DNA of 64,000 nt. Source: Tetracentron sinense. Its lineage: Eukaryota > Streptophyta > Magnoliopsida > Trochodendrales > Trochodendraceae. Made by a program: the position numbers and the translations under genes. This document shows positions 1 through 10,892 of this stretch, piece by piece (the first letter of the stretch is position 1; each line of letters starts with the position of its first letter). Under the pieces are notes generated by a model. The model worked only from the letters and a program-made list of their open reading frames with translations, ran no database searches and had not been told where the DNA came from. The DNA lies in the NCBI GenBank assembly GCA_015143295.1, contig CM026551.1, positions 12,420,499 to 12,484,498 on the forward strand, given 5' to 3'.

Positions 1-117
1 GACTCTTAATATTAACACTGTAACTAAAGTTATCATTTTACCTTTTTTACCCCTATTACTTGATTGAGGAAACACATCTTTACCCGTTTGAAAGCTCAAC
101 CAAAGAAAAACATAAAG

Positions 118-922
118 TCCCAAGCTGCCACGTGTCCCTTTTATTACCCACTAACTATGATTAAGATTTATTCACTCCTAAGGTTTATCCATCTAACCTT
201 AGTTTTAGGGAAAAAATAACCTTAGGTTGGTTATGCTTAACCGCAATTAAAGAGGGCTCTACAAGCCGCCATGTGTCACTTTTAACACCTACTAACTGTG
301 GTTAAGATTCGCTCATCCCTAGAATTCATTAATCTAACCTTGGTTATAAGAAATAAAAAAAAAATTAATCTTAACCACATTAAAGAATCTTTATAAGCTG
401 CCACGTGTCACTTTTAACACTCACTAACTATGGTTAAAACTAACTCACCCCTAGGGTTCATCCATCAAACCTTGGTTTTTAGAAAAAAAAAAAAACCTTA
501 GATTACTTATGCTTAACCACAATTAAAGGGAGTTCTACAAGCCGCCATGTGTCCCCTTTAACGCTCACTAAATATGGTTAAAATTCACTCACCCCTAGGA
601 TTCATCCATTTAACATTGATTTTTAGAAAAGAAAAAAACTTTAGGTTGATAATGCTTAACCACAATTAAAGGGGCTCTACAAGCCGCCACGTGTCCCCTT
701 TAACACCAACTAATTGTGCTTAAGATTCACTCAACCCTAGGATTAATCCATCTAACCTGCTTTTAAGAAAAATAATAAAAATAATTACCTTAGGTTAATT
801 ATGTTTAACCATAGTTAAAGGATCTCTATAAGTCACCATGTGCCCCTTTTAATACCCACTATCTATGGTTAAGATTCACTCACCCCTAGAGTTCATCTAT
901 CTAACGTTGGTTTTTAGAAAAA

Positions 923-953
<31 letters not shown>

Positions 954-960
954 TTAACCT
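118..960. repeat. Minisatellite, about 140-bp unit, six copies
   Basis: Six tandem units begin near 123, 264, 397, 541, 684 and 830. Each starts with a GCCACGTG- or GCCATGTG-type core followed by TCCCTTTTAA-like sequence, then a TATGGTTAA block, a CCCTAGG block, a CTAACCTTGG block and an A-tract. Spacing is 132-147 bp. Several units carry a perfect CACGTG palindrome (plant G-box). No reading frame is conserved. The last unit runs into an AT dinucleotide tract at about 930-953. A related single unit in opposite orientation lies in the spacers downstream of the HSP70-17 copies (for example 6100-6240), so the unit may derive from a dispersed MITE-like element. Confidence 0.8.
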
Positions 961-1423
961 TAAGTTGATATTATTAACCTCGGTTAGAAACCAATTATCA
1001 TTTATTTTATTAAATTAACTAACCTTGTGTTGAAAAAGGGTAATTTAGACATTTTAAATTATTTAAATGATGACATCATCAAAGTCCATCTATAAAGTAA
1101 CGGTAAACTTAAGGGAATGGGGTATATGTTATATACAACCAAAGTTGAGGGGAGGACAATGTAATTTCAGAAACTAGAGGAGAGGTTTTTGAAATTTCAA
1201 CAGACCTTAAGGGAGGTGAGTGTAATTTACCCAATAATTAACTTAGCAAACAAATTCGGAATATTTGTATCCATTAAGACCCTTACGCCCGACCAATTGT
1301 ACCCGAGCCTATGAAACATAGGTAAAACCGTACAAGAAATATGTGCTCACCTTATAGTTGAGGATCACCCAGTAATGTTGATCCATGCCCATTGATTTAT
1401 TTGTTCAAGAAGAGTGTTTTTGC

Positions 1424-1692
1424 AATGGGATTTGATCTGGCTCTCGCCAATCAAAACCATCCGGCCTAAGTGCAGTGTGTGACACAAATCCGGCTCTCGC
1501 CAAGCCGAAACCATCCGGCGTAAGTATAATGCGTGACGTGTGCCGTTAAAAGGGAGAAGATATCAAATGGAGAGAAGTCAAAAAATATGGGGGAAATGAA
1601 AATTTCTCCCCTTTTATCACCACATGTCATACACTGCACTTAGGCCTGATGGTTTTGGTCCGACGAGAGCTAGATCAAATCCAATCCCATTT
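1424..1692. repeat. Imperfect inverted repeat, MITE-like
   Basis: Arms at about 1424-1491 and 1623-1692 are reverse complements with a few mismatches. Both read as a TTTGATCT.GCTCTCG block, then AAAACCATC.GGCCTAAGTGCAGTG when put in the same orientation. A second, direct copy of part of the left arm follows at 1492-1550 (CCGGCTCTCGCCAAGCCG). About 130 bp separate the arms. No target duplication was established and no transposase is visible. It could be a MITE or a folded remnant of a larger DNA transposon. Confidence 0.6.
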
Positions 1693-1739
1693 GGAAAAGG
1701 ATAGTTCCACATATAAAATTGAGGGGGAAAAATACCGGA

Positions 1740-2530
1740 AAGGACACGCGTCAGCTGCAACTGTTCACCTCAGGTTTACTGGTAGAAGGTAGAAGTTGAA
1801 GGGTGTGATACCCTGACCTGTACTCCGATGATAAAGTAAGTAGATGAAGAAGATGATGAACAGTAAAGCAAATTGGAGCACTGAAAAATATGCCTATCTT
1901 TCGATCCCTGTAACACTGAAATTCTCGGGGTATTTATAGGTTAACCTTGGTATGGCCATAGATGACTATAGATGCCCATACCACGTGCCCTGCACTTATT
2001 ACCAAATATGTCAGTAAAATCTACCACCTGTTGCATCACACGTGAAAACCTACCATTAGTTCAGTCGGTTGAGTCTGACAGCACACAGAAGTGACCTGCA
2101 TTAAATACCGAGGCAGTGCTTTCGGCCCATTTGTCAGAACAATCGATCGCCTCCTGATTATTCCCTCCTGCGAGTCGGTCTCGTTGTTGACTTGAGCTCG
2201 AGTACGTTGTATATGTCTTGAAATATGACCTGGTCATCCTTATCTGAATCACGACGGGCTCGTTGTTCAATTAACACCGAAAACGTTGTCGAGAATACGT
2301 CTACGTTGTGCACAAGACAACGGATACGTTGTCGAAACCACAACGAGAACGTTGTTTCGCAAGACCACGGATACGTCTTAATTTGTACAACGTGAACGCT
2401 ATGCATCAGATACTGTGTATCCTTCTATTTTAAGCACGTGACTCAAACACACGTCCACGTGTCACCTTCGTGCACAAAACAACAAAAGCCAGCTCGTTCC
2501 CCAACGTTAAACCAGTTTTTACGAATTTTA
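1740..2530 (-). mobile_element. LTR fragment, Ty3/gypsy (Tat-like) candidate
   Basis: Read on the minus strand this has LTR architecture: an upstream region with many ACGT cores (2460 down to 2200), a TATA-box-like CCTATAAATACC at about 1931-1942, a transcript-leader-like stretch, then ATCGGAGTACAGGTCAGGGT near 1810-1835. The last resembles the TCGGAGT..TGCAGGT stretch common in U5 of plant Tat/Retand-type gypsy LTRs (family knowledge, recalled by pattern). The U3-side end is abrupt at 2530, where the HSP70-17 duplicon begins. No internal coding region, primer-binding site or complete end is visible, so it is a fragment. Confidence 0.45.
1931..1942 (-). promoter_or_regulatory. TATA box of the LTR fragment
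   Basis: On the minus strand the sequence is CCTATAAATACC, a strong match to the plant TATA consensus. It lies downstream (minus-strand sense) of a dense ACGT cluster and before a leader-like region. Activity is unknown. Confidence 0.5.
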
Positions 2531-2604
2531 TCCTTAGCAGAAGTGGAATACTTTCTTTGGATCGAGCAGATGTTGTTATAGAAGTAGCGGAATGGGTAGA
2601 AGTT

Positions 2605-2708
2605 CCTAAAAAGAATCTGACTGTGGATAACTTAACTTTTGTTATTCCTAACTCTACCTAAAAAGAATCTGACTCTGGATAATTTAACTTTTGTTATTCC
2701 TAACATAT
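2605..2708 (+). repeat. 52-bp tandem duplication inside an HSP70-17 exon
   Basis: CCTAAAAAGAATCTGACT starts at 2605 and again at 2657, with a few substitutions over the following bases. 52 is not a multiple of three, so the duplication shifts the frame. It is also present in copies B (about 19064) and C, but is single in copy D (about 32436), making it a marker for the A/B/C lineage. Confidence 0.85.
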
Positions 2709-4072
2709 CAGTTGAAGCTGCCCAGGGAACAATTCAGAAGGAAATTGAGAAGGAAACAAAGACTACTTGCCCGTTGATGATGGGATTAGTAATGCATCTT
2801 ACTTCAATGTAGAAAAGCAAAGTAGCATGGATCCTGGTACAGAAGAAATTGAAGAAGTGGACATTTAGAGTTCCACTAAAGGTGCAAGCTGGCTAAATGT
2901 TCTAAAACTTATTTTAATATTAATCACGGTTATTCCAATTAAAAACATTAATCAGGGTTATAAAATTGCTTTAGTTAACTTAAAACAGTTTTGAATGCAA
3001 ACATTTCTTATTATTTTTCATCATTACACTTTCTCGTTTGGCAATTATAGGTAGTTGAGAAAATGGATGGACCTGAATGTCTCTTTCAAAAAAATCTCTT
3101 TCTGAAGCTAAACTTGGATTAGAGGCACTGGACAAAAAGGATGCAGAGCAAAGAAGAACTGATGAACTAAAAAATAACCTGGAAGGATACATATATGCTA
3201 ATAAAGAAAATGTTTGAAGTCATTTCATAAATACAAAACTGCTATTTAATTAAAAAAAAAGGATGGTTTTTCCTGTCACCCATTATTCTTTCTTCTTGAT
3301 GACCCAGTTTGATGATTGTGGATTTTATTAAGTTATGCTTCTCATTTTATTCTAGGATTGATCATATAAAGGTCTCATTCTTTCCTCATAGTTTTTTTTG
3401 GTAGATTGATTAAGCGCACACACACACACATATAAAGGTGAGTCTGATATGAAAGTTGCACTGGATGTTTTAACTCTCTATGGGGGGGCCTTCATTAATT
3501 ATTCTGTATGTTCTGTTCATTATTCCTTTTGATTATTTCCTCGTTTAGGTTTTCAAGGTTTCCATCGAGTTATTTTATCTTTTTGGGGATTTGGAGGAAT
3601 ATTTTCTTATTTCCTACTTTACTGACCTGTTTATCTTGAGTTTTTTCTTTTATTTGTTGGCTTTGTTTTTCCTCACACCAGGTTGAATCATCTAAGGAGA
3701 TTGGGAAATTTTTTACCGGGCAGGAATGCCAATCCTTTATTGAGTAGCTTGACGAGGTTGGCCTTCATGTCTGCCTCCCAGGGCTTATTCATCTTCCTCT
3801 CACTTAAATTCGAATCTGTTGTTATGAAATGTATCAGGTGCAAGATTGGTTGTATACTGATGGCGAAGATGCTTCTGCGACCGAGTTTCAAGAATGCCGA
3901 CCCAATATTTTTCAGGTCGGTTCTTAAGTTAATGTGTTACAAATGCTAATTTTTTTAGGTGAGAAAATTTGTACCAATGATGACTTATGTAATGCCAGAC
4001 TTACAACAAGGCCGGCAGCATCTGAAGATGATTGTGGATATCTTGGCAAGCTGCAACAGGTATTTGAAATAG

Positions 4073-4201
4073 TTGTCATTATTGACAAATTGCTGGTCAA
4101 GTATCTTAGCTTGACTTTTTTGGGTTTTCTCTGGGCGATGTTTCTTCCATCGTTTGTATATTCTTTTTAATAAAATTTACTTTTATTCTATAAAAAATAA
4201 A
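4073..4201 (+). mobile_element. Severely 5'-truncated LINE tail in copy A intron
   Basis: About 110 bp match the 3' end of the window's LINEs (GGTCAAG...TTGAC, GGCGATG, CATCGTTTGTATAT, then an A-rich tail). At the 5' junction there are 22 bp (4073-4094) that repeat sequence found downstream at 4233-4254 in the flanking intron. Copies D and F lack the insert and show the empty site. Equivalent inserts are at 20531-20661 and 53069-53203. Confidence 0.8.
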
Positions 4202-5844
4202 GTGAATAGTAGCACTCAGTGATAACCAAGAGTTGTCATTATCGACAAATTGCTTTATTGAGCGTGTATTGGCTACCATGGTTTACAGTTGTAGATGTTC
4301 GATGACTGCATGACATTTAATGTGAGTTTCTAGTTATTAAATCTGAGATGGCTAGAAATTGATAAAAGCAGAAGATACACAATTGAAAACTTGGAATGCA
4401 AAAGGCTATGGTTATTTCTTGGATATCAAACTTATATGAATCACACAGCAAATAGGGTGGCTGGAATCCCTTCTCTTTCTAGCCAGGGGTCTTCAAGCTT
4501 GATCTATTATTTCTAGGGATGTTTTAAAAAAAAAAGTTGTACTTCAATTGTCATTTTGGTTCTTAACAATTACTGTTCTTTTTTCCCTTTGCTTCAAGGA
4601 AACATCTGTTTCTGGTCCTTGTATTCTTTGTTTTTCCTTTTTTTTTTCTTTGTTCTTCTCATCATCCGGTCTCCTGATCTTGCTAAGTTCTTGAACATTG
4701 ACCAGCTAGGAATTGTGGACTATTATCTTCTTTAGGGCAATGTATTGGGCCTGCACTAATTCCTTGGTATTCTAACAAGTCCATATCTTCAAAATCAGAA
4801 CTTCACTTCAAATTGTAGGAGGATAGGGGCTTTCAATAAAGCATCTCGTGATTTAGTAGAACTTATGATAGTGCATATTTATTCAACTTGAAAATGTTGC
4901 AGAGTACAGATAGAGTGCTCGCACCACTGCAAAAGTAAGCCTATGTGGCAGCTCAAATGGGATGAAGTAAACTAACAGAATTGCTACTTGTCTTTAGTAA
5001 ATTACCTAATGTACATGGTTTGCAAACTTTTCACAGAATATATCTTTTAATATATTTCTCATTTTGGTTGCAACAAAACAAAATTCTTAAAAGTTAGCAG
5101 TCATGTCCCCGTTTTAGTATGTACCATACCAAATATGATAAGGTAATTTTTCATGCATTTTTTTTTGCCGTTAACACAGATGTAAACATTTATGCTGGTC
5201 ACATGAGCACTTAAATTTTTTTTTTTTTGCGAGAATCAAGGGGATCTTTATTGCTTAATCGTCCATCCAACAGGGAGTTGCTAGTTGTTCATTTGTAAAA
5301 GGACCATCCTTCAACTACAATTTTACTAGTGAAATAGTTAAAACTTCTTGGTGTGCATATAAGTTGTTGATAAGTGTATGATATCCATTGCATAGAAAAA
5401 CCGGCTTCCAATTATTGCCTATTTTATAAAATTATTTCTTCATCATATCATTTGCGAAAGTTTTTTAGTAGGTTATTTTCATTAGTAAAAGGGCTTTATT
5501 AGGTTTTCCTGCAACATTGTGTATCAACTAATAGGTTTGGTACATTGCTTGGGTTAGGTTTATAGATAATAGCACTATTGATTTGACATTTCCTTTTTGA
5601 GCATTTGCAGGTTATAAGCGGTTGGGAGAAGAACAAATCGTGGCTTCCCATACATCTTTTCATCTAATTGGTCTTCTTTATATTTTTGTCTTCAATATGT
5701 TGAAATTATCTTGATTTGGGGTTTGAGACTTTATGACAGAAAAATTCAAAATTAAAATCCTACATTCAAATTTAATTTTTCAGGTTCTAATGATGCTGAC
5801 AAGGTCAAGGATTGGTTGGAGGAGAAGGAGGTCAAGCATAAAAA

Positions 5845-7027
5845 GTATGTGATCTCTTGGTCTGTATAGTTACTGTGTTAATCCGTCATGTTTTATTCAA
5901 ATTCTATACCCATTTTGATGCTTATCACTTATTAGTTGTTGAAAATAATAAAAGTAATTTCTTTATATATTTTTTTGATTTCTAGATGATTTTTGAACAA
6001 TACACATGGATAAAATATAAAAGAATCTTTGAAAATTCAGATTTTATATAATTTTTTATAAGTCCTGAGAATCAGGGTCTGCTTTTTAGCTGACCCAGGT
6101 GTCCCCGTGTTCCTTTTAACCCTTGTTTAACCATGGTTATGCCTCACTACATTAAAAAAATTAGTAATTTTGTTTTTTTCTAAAAAACAATGGTTAGATT
6201 TCTTAACCCTAGGAGATGAATCACAATTGATGGATGGTAAAAAAAGAGGGGCTTGGACCAATGAGGTCACGAGGGGGGGTCTATTTTTCATTTCCCATTT
6301 TTTTATTAAACATTTTTTTGGGGGTAAGGGCCGCATGTGTCTTGCATGTGCAACATCTAACTAGCCTTATCTATTATCTATTACTTTAATATAAAAGAGA
6401 ATATAACAGGGGCAGTTAGTGAAATGTGTTCTTAGATTATTTTCACTAATTTCTCCATGTCCCATATCTATTACCTAATAAGTCCCACTGTCCAAAGCCC
6501 CCACTGATTTCTTCTGCAAAGTCATTATGTGATGATGCAATGAAACTTCATCATCGCTGATTCTTTTGTCAAAGAATCATCGTTGGCGCTTTCGTCGAAA
6601 AATCATCGTCGGCGCTTTCATCGGAAAATCATTGTTGGCGGCTTGGCGCTTTCATTTGAGAATATTAAAATGCTGAAATTTACCGCCAACAAAGATCACG
6701 AGAAGCAAGACCAGAGTTTTTTTAATTGAATTTAATATTATCTCTGTAGAACACGAAAATGGTCTCTCACAGATAAGAACTAGATTTCTTTATGCTTCTT
6801 TTCTTCTTATTTATGGCTGCATTTCTTTATGCTTCATTTCTTCTTATTTATGGAGGACTAATGGAGTTTTGTATTTCTCTTCTTAGCCCTGTTTAGATAG
6901 CAGAGAAGGGTATATGATTTTATGAATTTTCATTCTCTACAACATTTATATCTTGTGGGTGAAGGGAGGAAGAAAAAGCTTGTGCTTTAATGGAGAAATA
7001 GAGTAGTTGAAGAGTTGGTGCTTTAGA
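5845..7027. other. Spacer downstream of copy A
   Basis: No gene recognised. Holds an intron-like remainder, an inverted single unit related to the 140-bp minisatellite (about 6100-6240), and a short imperfect tandem array of a TCATCGTCGGCGCTTTCGTC-like motif at about 6560-6655. Short open frames at 6127-6364 overlap on both strands and carry no family motif. Confidence 0.6.
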
Positions 7028-7032
7028 GATCT
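7028..7032. repeat. Target-site duplication, left (GATCT)
   Basis: GATCT directly precedes the LTR start TGTAGGGACC and recurs directly after the LTR end at 10117-10121. Confidence 0.85.
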
Positions 7033-7346
7033 TGTAGGGACCCGACTTCTGATTACCAAGAGAATGTGTTATTAGTACCTAAAGGTGGTAAATATATGAG
7101 TTAATATTATAGCTCATATAGACATGAAAGGGGTGACCCTAAGAGACCCTAAGAATTTAGACTTCAGATCATAATATCCATCAATCGGGGCAGAATTTCT
7201 AAAGTCTGACATTAACAGAAATGACCCGTCTAATATAGAGAAGGGTTTGGAGAGATAAAAAATATATATATTATTTTTTTAATTACTAATTATGATTAGT
7301 GAGTAATTAATTGATTAATCAGTGATTAGGATGTTAGTGATACTTT

Positions 7347-7414
7347 ATTTTGAGATTAAGGGCTTAAGTCTCTAAATGGTATTTTGAGATTAAGGGCTTA
7401 AGTCTCTAAATGGT
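7347..7414 (+). repeat. 34-bp tandem duplication private to the copy A LTR
   Basis: ATTTTGAGATTAAGGGCTTA begins at 7347 and again at 7381. LTR copies B (about 23819) and C (about 56333) have it once, so it arose after the A/B split. Confidence 0.85.
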
Positions 7415-7591
7415 TAAGAGGGGGGGGGGGTTAAATTATAATTAAGGTAAGTTAAAGAAGTATAATAAGGTTACTTTGTATTCTTAATTACAAGTAGTAA
7501 GTAACTAATTAACTAATTTGTGTTTAAAGAGGCTAATAATAACTAATTGGGATTTAAGGACTTAAGTGTAATATAGTATTAAGTAGAAGGG

Positions 7592-7606
7592 TTATATTAT
7601 AAATAA
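7592..7606 (+). promoter_or_regulatory. Putative LTR TATA box
   Basis: TATTATAAATAAG lies in the LTR upstream of a leader-like, purine-rich stretch and is conserved in the other two LTR copies. This would be the U3 promoter if the element is read on the plus strand. There is no evidence of activity. Confidence 0.4.
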
Positions 7607-8792
7607 GATATGTGTAAAGGCATGTGTTGGGTGGAGGTGAAACCACCCAACTGACTCAGCTTTAAAGTAAATCTGCTGTACATGTTTTGGAGAAGAGAAA
7701 CATTACATTGAACAGTAACAAGCTTAGAAGGTTTGTAGAGAAGAAGAGAAGAAAGGAAAGAGGAAAAGAAAGGAAAGGAAAGGAAAGAGAGAAGGAAAAG
7801 GGAAGAAAACAACAACAGAGGGATCTAGAGTGTGTCATCACCACCCCTTAAGGTACTCTCAACCCTTATCTTCATTTTTGATAGTTGACATGATGAATGA
7901 ATTGGTAGGATTTGTCACCTTAAGGTTTTGTTTATGAGCGGGAAGTTGCAGAATTCCCTGCACAACTCTAGAGATAGATGTTTATAAAAAGCTAGACTCA
8001 AGTTGTGGATCCCATGCTGTCAGAGGTTCATATGAACCAGACCAAGGTTTTGGCTAAAGGTTGGAATTATCGGCCCTTATTTGGTATTTAAAATGTAATT
8101 AAGAACGGAAAAGATGTGTTTTACAAATTCTACATTTCTGAATGTTGTCTGTCTTTGGGGAAGATGATTCCCTAGTTAAAACCATTGGTTTCGCAAATTT
8201 GGTGAGAAATTAGGAATGTAAGTCTACTTTTAAATGAAACAACTTTCAGGTCCAAATCTTGAATATTGAATGAGTTATGGTTGAATGTTCCAAACAGACT
8301 CATTCTGGAAAACAGTTTCCAGCACTTGTTCTCGTTGGTCAAAACTCCTAATGAGCTATGGACATCATCAATTGTGCATAAATCATATGTTGTCTACAAT
8401 ATACGATCAGTGGAGATTCATATCAACTTGATTTCATCCCATTCAGAGCAATAGTTTAGAAGATATGAAGTGTGATAGGGTCTGTCTGCCCAAATGATTC
8501 AAATCAATGCTCTTGAGTCAATTGTACTTTGCTCATTATGAATCCACACGTGCATAGATTGAAACAAACAATGAATGGTTCTTAAGGGCAAATCATAAAT
8601 TAAGAGCATAAACTACGTAAAGGACATTAGGGGTATAAAAGAAATTAAATAAACAAATTGGAAAAGGAATTTCTAAAGATGGGCAATTGTATTTTTTAAA
8701 GGAAAACTGATAGAGAAACAAGAGGGTTTTGGCTAAGGCTTGGGTGGTGTTTATCGACTGAGAAGGATTTGATCTTGATAAGGTAAGTACAT

Positions 8793-9186
8793 TCTACTAG
8801 CTTACTTTGTAGATATAATTATGAATGTGATGTTTTGAATCCATGCATGTTGTATATTGTTATGAGCATACTTTGGAGATAGAATTATGTATTCATATTC
8901 AAATTTCATGACTATTATTACTTGGTATTGAAGCATGATGATTAAGTATGCTCTATTGTTTAGACTTTATGATTGATCATTCATGCATGTCTACTAGCTT
9001 ACTTTGTAGATATAATTATGAATGTGATGTTTTGAATCCATCCATGTTGTATATTGTTATGAGCATACTTTGGAGATAGAATTATGTATTCATATTCAAA
9101 TTTCATGACTATTATTACTTGGTATTGAAGCATGATGATTAAGTTTGCTCTATTGTTTAGACTTCATGATTGATCATTCATGCATG
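8793..9186 (+). repeat. 197-bp tandem duplication in the LTR
   Basis: TCTACTAGCTTACTTTGTAG begins at 8793 and again at 8990. The two units differ by a few bases. Copy B has the same pair at 25259 and 25456, so the duplication predates the segmental duplication. Confidence 0.85.
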
Positions 9187-10116
9187 TCATGATTTCAATT
9201 TCAGTTTTAAGAATGCATGTTTATATAAGTGTTAACATGAATTTGAAATGAAATGAAAATAGTTTATGCAAGACAAGTCTAAGATCTTAGTTCTAGGCTT
9301 CAAGGATCATGTCTAAATCTAGTTTATTAGGCTTTCAAGGATCAAAAATAATGATAATGCCAGACACAAGGGCTGGTTCAACGGAGTTGGGGAAATTGAC
9401 ATTTTATATATATATATATATATTATACTATGACAGTAAAGCATGGCCGTTACCAAGTCAAGGCTCTAACTCCCGGCTCACAAGCATGTATCGAAGAGAG
9501 TTCAAGTAAGAACAAGAACAAGCAAGTTCAAGCAAGTATAATACCATGATTCACACAAGGCAAGAACAAGAACAATATTGCATGATTTTTCAAATATGTA
9601 CACGACAAGAACCATGAGTTATGCATCAACAAACATGTTTTAAAATGGCATGAAAAGTCATGTTTAAGTATTAAGTTCCTGCATGCATCATGATTTTCTT
9701 GTTTTAATTTCCATGTAAGCTATGTCATGTTTATTATCCATTATTAGCTATTGGTTTGTACTCGCATCGTATTCCATACGCAGCCGTACATTTTATGTCG
9801 GCAGGTATTGGCTTCGATAATTGTGGTTCAGGTCATGGATTGAGAAAGTTTATTGCGAAGAATAGCAGTGTAGGGAACCTTAGGTGGAGCTAGAGAATTG
9901 GATGTTTGGCTTTACGAATAGGCTCTTGATCATGGAAAACTAAACAAGTATGTTTGCATGTATTTAGCTTTAGTAGTTGTTGGAATACTTCTATCAGGTA
10001 TATAAAATTAGCTTCCACTGTAGCATGCCTTGTTAATTGCAGGATGGTTTGATAGGTCAGGTCAAGTCATAATCCAAAGTACCCTAAACTCCTAGGGGGC
10101 ATTTTGGGGCGAGACA

Positions 10117-10121
10117 GATCT
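10117..10121. repeat. Target-site duplication, right (GATCT)
   Basis: Matches 7028-7032 exactly and abuts the ACA end of the LTR. Confidence 0.85.
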
Positions 10122-10757
10122 AGTTTGAAATTGCAGCATTAATAAGACCAATAAACAATCAAGATTTACACTTTTACTCAAAAGAAATCAAGAATTACTA
10201 AACAACATAGGTCAATCAACAATCCCACAATAATGAACTTTCAAATTTGATCGGGTGATTGTAATGGCAGTGAGAACTTTCACTAGCTTAGGAATTTTGA
10301 CAAATATTCATTGAGATTTTCTTGTCAATTGAGGATTTTAAAGAAATTAATTAGGCTCAACAATGGTTATGAGTTAGACTTCAGTTTCGGTATAAACTTC
10401 GGTCGCTAAGGAAGTTGACACGTTTCGAGGAAGTTTAAGGAAGTCTAAATAAGTTATGTAAAAATTAAAGAAATCTAAGAAACTTTAAGGAAACATTGGA
10501 AATCTAAGATGAAACTTTAGAAATTTAATACTTAAGCATAAATACACATCTAGAAATCATTATATTACTGATGCAAGCATGTAGTACTCAAATGTGAGAA
10601 TTATATTAAGTGACATGCGTTGTTAGCAGTCAAGTGAAGGGATATGTATTCTTTTTTTTATTTTTCAATGATTATCCATGTTAATTGTTTTGGAAACCTA
10701 AAAACCTTATGAATGCACATTGAAGTCGATAAATTATTGAAATTCAATTTAGTTTCT
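10122..10757. other. Spacer after LTR copy A, up to the duplicon breakpoint
   Basis: Collinear with 26597-27304 of copy B except for a missing stretch of about 85 bp near 10624. Contains a run of GAAGT-type short repeats (10395-10500). Similarity to copy B stops at about 10757, within a TTTAGTTTCT stretch, marking a rearrangement breakpoint. No gene seen. Confidence 0.7.
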
Positions 10758-10892
10758 TTTTGGGAAATTTGTTTTCTGTTTCTATTAGAACTCTCCAAAA
10801 ATGAGAACAGTCTCAGTAGAAACAGAGGGATTTCTAGGGTTCTTGACATGATTGGGGACATTGTTCGTCCTTCCTCAATAATGGGGATTTGT

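Larger units (their letters stand above)
2531..5844 (+). pseudogene. HSP70-17/HYOU1-like pseudogene, copy A
   Basis: C-terminal half of an ER-lumenal HSP70 of the HSP70-17 (HYOU1/GRP170/Lhs1) family, which in intact form assists folding in the ER. Exons with splice-like borders: 2531-2881 (SRSGILSLDRADVVIEVAEW, later RVPLK), 3051-3211 (VVEKMDGP, then EALDKKD in another frame), 3682-3756, 3838-3915 (VQDWLYTDGEDASATEFQE), 3999-4059 (TTRPAASE), 5611-5650 (ISGWEKNKSWLP), 5784-5844 (DADKVKDWLE, frame altered). Disabling changes: the 5' exon is cut at the array edge, a 52-bp tandem duplication at 2605-2708, a frameshift near 3095, in-frame TAG where the family has Trp (exon 3682), a 23-bp deletion after the ATEFQE codons, and loss of 9 bp at 3999. 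No ATPase domain is present. Nearly identical to copy B. Confidence 0.85.
7033..10116 (+). mobile_element. Solo LTR (Ty3/gypsy-like), copy A
   Basis: A 3084-bp element beginning TGTAGGGACCCGAC and ending GGGGCGAGACA, flanked by GATCT on both sides. TGT...ACA ends plus a 5-bp duplication are the mark of LTR retrotransposon integration. The lack of gag-pol and of a second LTR indicates a solo LTR left by LTR-LTR recombination. The start resembles Del/Tekay-type LTRs (pattern recall). Inside: a poly-G tract near 7422, a TATA-like TATTATAAATAAG at about 7594, a GA-rich purine tract at 7738-7810, a 197-bp tandem duplication at 8793-9186 and a TA microsatellite at 9408-9422. Small open frames inside are not conserved proteins. 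Copies at 23504-26591 and 56019-60400. Confidence 0.85.

Noticed and set aside
2980-3192. 70-codon minus-strand frame identical in copies A and B
   Set aside because: Antisense shadow of the HSP70-17 exon at 3051-3211.
3683-3949. 88-codon frame repeated in copies A, B and C
   Set aside because: It overlaps the true HSP70-17 exon frame out of register and runs through an intron; a shadow.
7738-7810. Purine-rich GGAAAG tract as a coding lysine/glycine-rich peptide
   Set aside because: Low-complexity leader of the LTR, variable in length among the three copies.
8266-8454. 62-codon plus-strand frame conserved in all three LTR copies (also 24732 and 57243)
   Set aside because: Conservation reflects recent duplication of the solo LTR. 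The frame has no recognised domain and lies in LTR sequence.
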